DNA of 11,732 nucleotides from Gammaproteobacteria bacterium (GTDB lineage Bacteria; Pseudomonadota; Gammaproteobacteria; JAABTG01): positions 1 to 11,732 of the forward strand of contig JASJBY010000109.1 in the NCBI GenBank assembly GCA_030066245.1. Direction: 5' to 3'. Positions 1 through 5,649 of this stretch are shown here, in pieces (position 1 is the first letter of the stretch; the number at the start of each line of letters is the position of its first letter). Below the pieces are notes generated by a model. It was not told the DNA's origin and made no database searches. It saw nothing but the letters and a program-made list of their open reading frames with translations. The position numbers and the translations under genes were made by a program.

Positions 1-191
1 AGTTCACCGATCAGCTTTGCCGCCTTCTCCACGGTGGCCGCATCTTCCAGCATCGCCTGGACGCGCGCGTGGTCATCGTAGATGCCGCATGGGATCTGAC
101 AGTGGGCAAGCCCTGCCTGCGGCGCGAGCAGGAGGACCACAACGGCAAGCAATCCGCCAAGCAAGGCTGCTCGTCTCAAGTCTCTGAACAT
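1..191 (-). CDS. sodN: Nickel superoxide dismutase (Ni-SOD), exported form; partial, C-terminus beyond left edge
   Basis: This short partial frame starts with ATG at 191 and stays open to base 1 (64 residues). Seen: a basic N-terminus, a hydrophobic stretch at residues 8-23, then GLA followed by HCQIPCGIYDD at residues 30-40. Known: Ni-SOD binds nickel through a hook His-Cys-x-x-Pro-Cys-Gly-x-Tyr, using the free N-terminal amine, His1, Cys2 and Cys6, and dismutates superoxide to oxygen and peroxide. All of these residues are here (H30, C31, P34, C35, G36, Y38); Gln replaces the usual Asp3. Signal peptidase I cleavage after A29 (G at -3, A at -1) would expose the His exactly, so I infer an exported enzyme that does not need the usual propeptide protease. 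A GGAG at 198-201 lies 6 nt before the ATG and supports this start. The rest of the four-helix domain lies outside the window. Confidence 0.85.
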   Translation of the reverse strand, partial: MFRDLRRAALLGGLLAVVVLLLAPQAGLAHCQIPCGIYDDHARVQAMLEDAATVEKAAKLIGE

Positions 192-372
192 TGGTTTCTC
201 CGCGATTGAAGTGACATAGACCGTGCTCTACAGCGGCTTTGGAATTCACCGCATGCAGTCGAGTTCCATCAGCAACGCCACCCCCTTCGAGCGCGCGAAC
301 CGCGGCGGGTGCGACGGCGCCACATTCTGCCGTATATGCGCGGCCCGGCCAACTCGACAGCGGCACGAGCTC

Positions 373-1392
373 TCACAGCCTTGCCGCCGCGGCGAAGCGT
401 CTGACGATGTCTCCCGCAGGCTCGACCGAGTGGACACCGGCCACGCTCTTGCCCCCTTGCCAGAAATCGCGGGAGCCGCTCTCGTCCAGCACCGCCGCCT
501 TGAGCTGCCGCAAGGACCGGAGCAACAGCAAGGTGCGCGCCACATACTTTGTCCTTTTCCCGCCCAACATCCAACGCATGGCGGGCCCGGGCCGGAGACC
601 CTGGCGGTCGACGGAAGGCGTCCGAATCAGCGATACGGGGGTGCCGCTCACCCGCTCGCTCAGCACGATGTCCCGTTCGGTGGCGCGGACGATGGCATCT
701 TTGTAAGGCTGACTTGCGCGGCATTCGTCCGTCGCGATAAACCGCGCACCCATCTGCACCCCCGCATACCCGAGGCTCAGCATGCGCACAAACTCCGCTT
801 CGTTGCCCACGCCGCCGGCACAGATGACGGGCACCTTGAGGTGTGACAGTTCCGCGTACAAACGCTTAGCCGAACGTCTCCCGGCATGACCGCCCGCACG
901 GTTATTCACCGCAATGAGACCATCGACGCCCTCATCGAGGCTCTTCGTTGCCCACTTGAGTTCGGTGACATCGTGATAGACGACACCACCGACTGCGTGC
1001 ACTCGCCTAACCACCCATGCGGGCTTGCCCATGGATGTGATAAAGAATCGCACGCCGTCTTCCAGCGCCAGCTCAACCCATCGCACCATGCGTTCGTGAT
1101 AACGCCTGGAACTCTTTTCGATGAGCGCATTCATGCCGATGGGCTTGGCCGTGAGACGTCGGATCAGCCGCAGCCCTTCACGAAAGTCGTGGCCGTGTAC
1201 GTAGGTCAGTGAAATAGGCTGCACGATACCGATCCCGCCAGCCTCTGACACGGCGGCGACCAGTTCCGGATTGCTGCATGGGTACATGGGGCCGCCGATG
1301 ATCGGCACCTCGATTCCCGCCCGGCGCGTGAAGGCGTTGTCGAGACGACGGTGGTAGGGCCCGGGCCGTTTCCCGGCTTCTGCGGGGACCAT
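373..1392 (-). CDS. Nitronate monooxygenase-family FMN-dependent oxidoreductase (2-nitropropane dioxygenase-like)
   Basis: Residues are numbered from the ATG at 1392 (339 aa). The sequence follows the TIM-barrel NPD/nitronate monooxygenase family throughout. It has N-terminal GIEVPIIGGPM (26-36), AGGIGIV (51-57), the histidine-bearing loop RAGGHAG (165-171; H169 is in the position of the family's catalytic base), and the phosphate-binding segment ICAGGVGNEAEF followed by GYAGVQMGARFIATDEC (190-224). The C-terminal WQGGKSVAGV segment is also present. Known: family members use FMN to oxidise alkyl nitronates to carbonyl compounds and nitrite; many homologues have unproven substrates, so the exact reaction is open. 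The protein is presumably cytoplasmic. The start is uncertain: in-frame alternatives are ATG at 1476, preceded by GGGGAAAAGG, and GTG at 1518. I chose 1392 because family similarity begins about 15 residues after it. The gene stands alone, 181 bases before the Ni-SOD start and downstream of the hemerythrin gene. Confidence 0.87.
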   Translation of the reverse strand: MVPAEAGKRPGPYHRRLDNAFTRRAGIEVPIIGGPMYPCSNPELVAAVSEAGGIGIVQPISLTYVHGHDFREGLRLIRRLTAKPIGMNALIEKSSRRYHERMVRWVELALEDGVRFFITSMGKPAWVVRRVHAVGGVVYHDVTELKWATKSLDEGVDGLIAVNNRAGGHAGRRSAKRLYAELSHLKVPVICAGGVGNEAEFVRMLSLGYAGVQMGARFIATDECRASQPYKDAIVRATERDIVLSERVSGTPVSLIRTPSVDRQGLRPGPAMRWMLGGKRTKYVARTLLLLRSLRQLKAAVLDESGSRDFWQGGKSVAGVHSVEPAGDIVRRFAAAARL

Positions 1393-1694
1393 CAGACAGC
1401 CGCTACCCGTGCAGCGGGGAGCGCGCGCGGGCCCCACGGCCGCCTGTCCCGGACGGCCGACTCGTGATCCGGCCATGGCGCCTTTTCCCCGGAGCGGATG
1501 ACGCGCACATGGGCCCACTGGTCCCTGTTGAGCCCCTGGAAGGAGATTGGCACTGCGGCGTCTATGACGGGCGTCGGACGCACGACAAGAATCCCCGATC
1601 AGCGCCTCTCGTCAGGCCGGGAATGGCCTCTCGAGAATCAGGGAGAGCCATCGCCCCTCGCGGGCATCGGCATGGCATTCCATCGGCAATTCAT
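1393..1694. other. Gene-poor gap between hemerythrin and nitronate monooxygenase genes
   Basis: No independent gene is supported here. The nitronate monooxygenase frame stays open upstream to alternative starts at 1476 and 1518, so part of this stretch could be its N-terminus. An inverted repeat AGGCC-GGGAAT-GGCCT lies at 1614-1629, downstream of the hemerythrin stop. No T-run follows it on the minus strand, so I do not call it a terminator. I see no convincing -35/-10 pair. Confidence 0.5.
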
Positions 1695-2120
1695 TCACGC
1701 GTGACGGGTTGTTATCAGCCCATGGTCTGCCAGAAGCGGCCTGTACTGCATGTCTTCCTTCAGAATGTGGTTGATCCACCAGTCGCGGAGAAAAAGCAGC
1801 ACTTCCTCGCGATCGAACGACCTGTTCTTCCTGAAGTCCTGCACGATCTCTCTGGTCTTGGACTTCATGATCTCATGGTACAGCGAGTGCTTTCGTAGCG
1901 TCCGGAAACCGACCAGCTCCAGAAGCATCTCCTCATAGGCAAAATGAGTCTCCGTAAACACCACCAGCTTGAACAGGACGTTGGAGGCGTGCGTGGTAGG
2001 TCCGTCGCTCTTCTCGGCCGAATACAGGGCGTCAAGCAGATTCAGCAGCTGTTTGTGCTGCTCGTCGATTGGCGCATAACCCAGGGAATATTCGTCGGTC
2101 CAGGTTACATGGGCAGTCAT
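1695..2120 (-). CDS. Bacteriohemerythrin (single-domain O2-binding di-iron protein)
   Basis: This 141-residue protein is close to the usual length of a free-standing bacterial hemerythrin. Seen: the opening WTDEYSLGYAPIDEQHKQLL and all seven expected di-iron ligands, H22, H59 and E63 (THFAYEE), H78 and H82 (HSLYH), H118 and D123 (NHILKED). Known: such proteins bind O2 reversibly at a non-haem di-iron site inside a four-helix bundle and serve in oxygen storage, delivery or sensing, or in protection against NO and reactive oxygen. No signal peptide or membrane segment is visible, so it is likely cytoplasmic. The start at 2120 fits the family N-terminus. A GAG lies 2 nt before it and GGAG 11 nt before it, so the ribosome binding site is not ideal. 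The gene stands alone, with gaps of 143 bases upstream and about 300 downstream. Metal binding follows from the family; which role applies cannot be told. Confidence 0.95.
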   Translation of the reverse strand: MTAHVTWTDEYSLGYAPIDEQHKQLLNLLDALYSAEKSDGPTTHASNVLFKLVVFTETHFAYEEMLLELVGFRTLRKHSLYHEIMKSKTREIVQDFRKNRSFDREEVLLFLRDWWINHILKEDMQYRPLLADHGLITTRHA

Positions 2121-2235
2121 TTCTCAAAACGCTCCAAATCGACAACCACTACTCAAGACTCCAAGACGAAAGCTTGCTTGCCGCCGAACCGCTCGTCAAG
2201 GCTGCGCCCAACGAAGTTCCTCACAGGCTCGCTCC

Positions 2236-2263
2236 TGGCGACGGCGTAAAGCGGCGCTCGCCA
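2236..2263 (-). other. Possible hairpin directly after the methyltransferase stop
   Basis: An inverted repeat with arms TGGCGA/TCGCCA encloses a 16-base GC-rich loop and abuts the stop codon of the methyltransferase gene. No T-run follows on the transcribed strand, so it is not a classical intrinsic terminator. It could stabilise the mRNA 3' end or be chance. Confidence 0.25.
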
Positions 2264-3121
2264 TCACTCACCTCGAGTAAACGCACAGGTCGCCACGAAC
2301 GGTCCGAGCGGCTCAGCGGAGCAATCGTAGCGCTGCACCTTCGCATGGAAACCTCGACTTTTCATGATTCGCCTCACTTCGGCGGTGGAAAGCGGATAGT
2401 CCCGGCTGCGCATGTGGCGAACCGTACTGTCCGCGCCCGCCTGGTCGCCGCCACGCTCCAGCAGCGTGCGGTGCATGCGCTGCACGTAGTCGACTCGCCA
2501 GGCCGGCTCGAAGACGTCGACCTGTTTGCCCGGAGACAGGCTCGGCACACCCGCCGCAGCAAGACGTGCCGGGGGGACCAGCTGAGCACACTCACCGTCG
2601 ATGAGCTCCGGTCGCGGCCAGTAGGGCTCGTGATCCGGTCTGTAAACATCATGGCTGAAGAAGAGGCCGCCGGGCCGCAGCCGCGTTTCGAGCTGCCGAC
2701 CGAGAAACCAGATCTCCTGCGGCGAGGCGTGGTGGAGATTCATGCCGCTGAAAACCAGGGAGTACCTGCGCTTCACGTCCAGCGACTCGAGATCCCAGGC
2801 ATTGCCCTCGAGAACGCGACACTCGACGACGTTATCGGGAAACGGGAAGCGGCTCGAGGCCAGGACCACCTGGTCCGGGTTGATATCGATTCCCGTATAC
2901 TTGAAGACGGACTGCGGGAAGGCCCCCATTGCCTCAGCTATGGTTACCGGCCAGCCGCCGCAAGCCAGGTCGAGCACTCTCAGGGTTGACCGACCCTGCG
3001 ATTCCACCACCGGCTGCAAAGCGTGAATGGCAGCCTGTACCGCCTCGCGATGCAGCAACACATTGGACTTCAGCAGAAAACCATAGAAGCCGGAACGACT
3101 GAACAGCTCTTCGCTTCGCAT
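2264..3121 (-). CDS. Class I SAM-dependent methyltransferase, substrate unknown
   Basis: This 285-residue protein carries a Rossmann-fold methyltransferase core. Motif I is VLDLACGGWP at residues 49-58. The acidic end of strand 2 is GIDINP (77-82, with D79 expected to hold the ribose hydroxyls of S-adenosylmethionine), GNAWDLE lies at 106-112, the strand-4 segment LVFSGMNLHH at 122-131, and LRPGGLFFSHD at 148-158. Known: this set identifies class I methyltransferases but not the acceptor. The N-terminal 45 residues are helical with no signal peptide, and a C-terminal region of about 125 residues (161-285) follows the core and may bind the substrate. I do not recognise a named subfamily. The start at 3121 has only a weak GAG upstream, so a nearby alternative start is possible. 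The protein is likely cytoplasmic. The spacing (143 bases to the hemerythrin gene, 225 to the gene upstream) gives no functional clue. Confidence 0.83.
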   Translation of the reverse strand: MRSEELFSRSGFYGFLLKSNVLLHREAVQAAIHALQPVVESQGRSTLRVLDLACGGWPVTIAEAMGAFPQSVFKYTGIDINPDQVVLASSRFPFPDNVVECRVLEGNAWDLESLDVKRRYSLVFSGMNLHHASPQEIWFLGRQLETRLRPGGLFFSHDVYRPDHEPYWPRPELIDGECAQLVPPARLAAAGVPSLSPGKQVDVFEPAWRVDYVQRMHRTLLERGGDQAGADSTVRHMRSRDYPLSTAEVRRIMKSRGFHAKVQRYDCSAEPLGPFVATCAFTRGE

Positions 3122-3242
3122 ACGCTCGCAGGAGCCGTGCTGGATGGGGAAGGGACCCGGCTCAGCGCAAGGGCGACCGCCGGGCCCCTGCTGTTCGGTA
3201 AAACGAAGGAGCGGTGGGCGAACTAAAGCTCACTTCACACGG

Positions 3243-3262
3243 GCCACCTGTCGGCAGGCGGC
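3243..3262 (-). other. Imperfect hairpin between small exported protein and methyltransferase genes
   Basis: GCC-A-CCTG / CAGG-C-GGC around a TCGG tetraloop gives a 7-pair stem with one mismatch. It lies about 85 bases after the stop of the small exported protein gene. No T-run follows on the minus strand. A Rho-dependent or structural role is possible but unproven. Confidence 0.2.
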
Positions 3263-3346
3263 AGCCGCTTCTGCGTTCAATAGCCTGCGGGCGGGAAGGC
3301 GGGTGACCGCGTGCGCCTCAAAAGCTGGCGTTGCGGCGGGCAAATG

Positions 3347-3724
3347 CTACCACTTCAATTTGACCTCGATGAGCGCGCTTCGGTCTTCCTCGGCGGCATC
3401 GTCGATACGCAGCCCCAGCGTCTTGCTCCTGTTCAGGGGTACTTTCACATCGCTGACCGCCAGGGCCGTTGCGGCTCCCATGATGGCGATCCCCACCTTC
3501 GGGACGCCCAGGGATTGAATGGTCTCGGACAGGGTGTCGGCCGCCAGACGCCGATTGTGATTCATGACGTTCTTGTAACTGCCGGCAGACATCTCGGCAT
3601 CGACCGACCGCCACTGTTGCTGATTGGTTTGCTTCTGAAGAGACAGGAGCAGGCTGTCCTGCGCGTAGAGCCCGGAACTTACCACCAGGCAGGCGAGAGT
3701 GGTGAACCCCATCGTGCGAATCAT
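3347..3724 (-). CDS. Small exported protein of unknown function
   Basis: I do not recognise this 125-residue protein. Seen: an N-terminal hydrophobic stretch (MIRTMGFTTLACLVVSSGLYA) that looks like a Sec signal peptide with possible cleavage after A21, so a mature protein of about 104 residues in the periplasm or beyond. There is no cysteine in the mature part and no lipobox at the cleavage site. The mature part begins with a polar, glutamine-rich helix-like segment, has a central hydrophobic patch around VGIAIMGAATALAV (77-90), and ends in alternating strands (VKVPLNR, LGLRIDD, ALIEVKLKW), as in a small beta domain. The start is well supported: GGGAGG at 3731-3736 lies 6 nt before ATG. A 440-base gap lies upstream, so it probably has its own promoter. 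No function can be assigned. Confidence 0.72.
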   Translation of the reverse strand: MIRTMGFTTLACLVVSSGLYAQDSLLLSLQKQTNQQQWRSVDAEMSAGSYKNVMNHNRRLAADTLSETIQSLGVPKVGIAIMGAATALAVSDVKVPLNRSKTLGLRIDDAAEEDRSALIEVKLKW

Positions 3725-4164
3725 AAGCTGCCTCCCTCGGACGCTCTCCCCGAACCAGGGGTAAGCGCGTTACCCGGGTCGCTGACGGTCATCTTGCGAG
3801 TGAGAAGCTGGGGTTGTTCACGTGGCCGTGCCGTCGGCACCGGCGGGCTTTTGCTCAGCAACCCCGAAGGCCTGAGGGCCATGACACAACAAAACGCTCG
3901 CCAGTGCAACCCCCGCGATGCATCAGGCCACCCTGCCCCGATGGCGGCTGAGTGCGATTCTCAACCAGGCTTGACGAAACGCGCCCGGATGACGAGAACT
4001 TGTTCAGGACGATACTTGTGCCCTCTGTTTCCAGACAACCGCCGACTTCGGCCCACGCAGGCCGGGCACGCACTCAACCCACCAGGACGGCGCGCAGCAA
4101 CTTTCCGGTCTCGGGTGCCAATGCGCGCGTCCGGTCAAGCGTGCGCGGTGGTTTCGACGGAGTA
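3725..4164. other. 440-base gap between the five-gene cluster and the small exported protein gene
   Basis: Small frames here (such as minus 3855-4073 and plus 3952-4485) have no ribosome binding site or recognisable protein. Seen: a perfect inverted repeat GGGTAA-GCGCG-TTACCC at 3759-3775, about 35 bases before the small exported protein start, so an operator or 5'-UTR hairpin is possible. A second repeat, GTGCCG-T-CGGCAC at 3828-3840, sits within a longer imperfect stem. On the plus strand a TTTT follows shortly after, but there is no plus-strand gene to terminate. A weak minus-strand promoter candidate is TTGTCT (4033-4038), an 18-base spacer, and TATCGT (4009-4014), each matching 4 of 6 consensus bases. 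No convincing terminator follows the operon stop at 4165, and I recognise no riboswitch or tRNA. Confidence 0.4.
3759..3775. promoter_or_regulatory. Perfect inverted repeat upstream of small exported protein gene (possible operator)
   Basis: The arms GGGTAA and TTACCC flank a 5-base GCGCG centre. The position, 35 bases before the start codon and just upstream of the GGGAGG ribosome binding site, suits either a repressor site or a leader hairpin. No known regulator motif is recognised. Confidence 0.3.
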
Positions 4165-5649
4165 CTAGGGGCAGCGCCTTTGGTCTGCGCAGTCCTCTGT
4201 GGGCAAACCCTGGCGGCGCTTGATATCGGCTATGCAGGAAATGTCGGCGCCGCAGTCTCCGCGACGGTCCTTGCAGCCGTAGTAGTGTCCCGTCGCCCGC
4301 GCGAAGGCTTCGTAGATGGGAGGCAGCTCCAGGGAGTGATAGCGCATCAGCGACTCACGCATGTAGACCAGCGACTGGCGGGTGGTCTCCACAGCGAGAG
4401 CTTTGGGGTTCTTGTCATGGTCCAGAATTTCCACCGCCAGCCGCGCCGCCGTCTCTCCCTGCTCGAAAGGGGACACTCCCACTGAGAGCATGCCGCCGTC
4501 CTCCACGTAGAAGCCCCAGGCGCCGATGCCGGGGATCCGACTGCTGGCCTCCATGCACGCGATCAGTTCGGAGGGTGGCACCCGAGTAAGCGTGCGCCCG
4601 AGACTGACGGCCGCCAGCTTCAGAAGCTTGCTCTGGCTGGGTCGGTCTTTCTCGAGCTCCCTTGACAGCTCATGAGACGGATCATCGACCACCACCGTGC
4701 GGAACTTTCTGGCATCGTCGAATCCCGCAACGGTCAGCTGTTCCGATTTCCCGGACGCACGCATGATCAATACCGCGCAGTCCCTGTCATTGGACGGAAA
4801 CTCCCGTTGGTAGGTGACGAAGTCGTCCTCGTCAGCATTTGCGTCTGATATCTCAACGACACGAAGTCGGCACTTGATTACGGTATGGTAGTTCGAGAAA
4901 AGCAGCAGATGGGCCTTGTCATTGGCTTCTTTCACCATGGCCTGCCATTCGGAAAAGGTGCCCTCTCTCCTGACCGTTAACGTAATACCGGACTTCGTCT
5001 TTGCCAGTTCCGTGCGCAGCTGCTCCAGCAGACCCTGGTTGTAGTCGCCGGAAGTGGAGTCGTCGATGGGGGCCCAAACCTGAAGGCCCGACTCTGTAAT
5101 CTCCGGCGCGATAATCTCCAGCGTCCGTTTCAGGGCGGGAATGTCGATGCGCTCGAGTATGCCGGTGACGTTGTCCTGCCCGATATACCCGTATTCGGCG
5201 AGTTGTGCACCTACACCGGCGAATACGACGGCAAGCTCCCGGTGGTCGTCGTAACATTTACCGAACAGTGCCTGGGCCTCCTGACTCGCTGCAGTCCCCG
5301 TTTCCGGAACCATGTAACAGGTGGCCACCAGGCTTTGGGCGTTGTCGTCCACCGCAATCAGGACGTCCGGCTTCCACTCGTTGATCCGTTTGCGTGCCAA
5401 GGCGCCGGCGATCCGCTTGAACTCTGGGCCAGAGTGTCGCTTGGTATCCATGTAGTGATACTTGACGTCGTATGGCTTGCCGTTGAAGACGTTGCGGATT
5501 GCGTCGTCCACGTCCCGGGTCCAGGCATAATCCCTGGTGTAGCTTTGAAGCACGAACACCCGCGGGCGCTGCATGGCGCTCCATATCAGGAAGCCGCCCA
5601 GACAGAGAAAGAAAATCGCCATCATGAACCGATTGACCCGCGGCCTCAT
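4165..5649 (-). CDS. Membrane-anchored protein resembling ABC-transporter substrate-binding proteins, with an inserted domain
   Basis: This 494-residue protein starts at the ATG at 5649. That ATG overlaps the transporter stop as ATGA, with GGAG 8 nt upstream, so the two are translationally coupled. Seen: a single N-terminal hydrophobic segment (residues 8-26) that should anchor it with the rest in the periplasm. A binding-protein-like module follows: VFVLQSYTRDYAWTRDVDDA (31-50), YHYMDTKRH (64-72), PDVLIAVDDNAQSL (94-107), then IPGIGAWGFYVEDGGMLSVG (372-391), SPFEQGETAARLAVEIL and the end LPPIYEAFARATG. This pattern is typical of uncharacterised ABC-type binding proteins and periplasmic sensor domains. 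Odd: residues about 262-352 interrupt the module, and part of this insert (about 280-335) closely resembles a segment of the ion-channel-like protein encoded first in the cluster. The tail (456-494) has five cysteines. No ABC permease or ATPase is encoded nearby, so a sensor or co-receptor role is as likely as transport. Confidence 0.8.
   Translation of the reverse strand: MRPRVNRFMMAIFFLCLGGFLIWSAMQRPRVFVLQSYTRDYAWTRDVDDAIRNVFNGKPYDVKYHYMDTKRHSGPEFKRIAGALARKRINEWKPDVLIAVDDNAQSLVATCYMVPETGTAASQEAQALFGKCYDDHRELAVVFAGVGAQLAEYGYIGQDNVTGILERIDIPALKRTLEIIAPEITESGLQVWAPIDDSTSGDYNQGLLEQLRTELAKTKSGITLTVRREGTFSEWQAMVKEANDKAHLLLFSNYHTVIKCRLRVVEISDANADEDDFVTYQREFPSNDRDCAVLIMRASGKSEQLTVAGFDDARKFRTVVVDDPSHELSRELEKDRPSQSKLLKLAAVSLGRTLTRVPPSELIACMEASSRIPGIGAWGFYVEDGGMLSVGVSPFEQGETAARLAVEILDHDKNPKALAVETTRQSLVYMRESLMRYHSLELPPIYEAFARATGHYYGCKDRRGDCGADISCIADIKRRQGLPTEDCADQRRCP

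Noticed and set aside
2069..2989. Plus-strand frame of 306 aa
   Set aside because: Antisense to the methyltransferase gene, whose motifs are clear. It also crosses the hemerythrin gene's N-terminus. No domain and no ribosome binding site.
3828..3865. Plus-strand intrinsic terminator (GC stem followed by TTTT)
   Set aside because: No plus-strand gene lies upstream, the T-run is only four bases and sits well beyond the stem, and on the minus strand no T-run follows the stem.
4000..4016. GAAC-TT-GTTC as a LexA-type site
   Set aside because: The spacing between half-sites (2 bases) does not match known LexA operators, and no SOS gene is nearby.
3952..4164. A tRNA or known riboswitch in the gap after the operon
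   Set aside because: I could not find a T-loop/acceptor pairing or any riboswitch consensus core on either strand.
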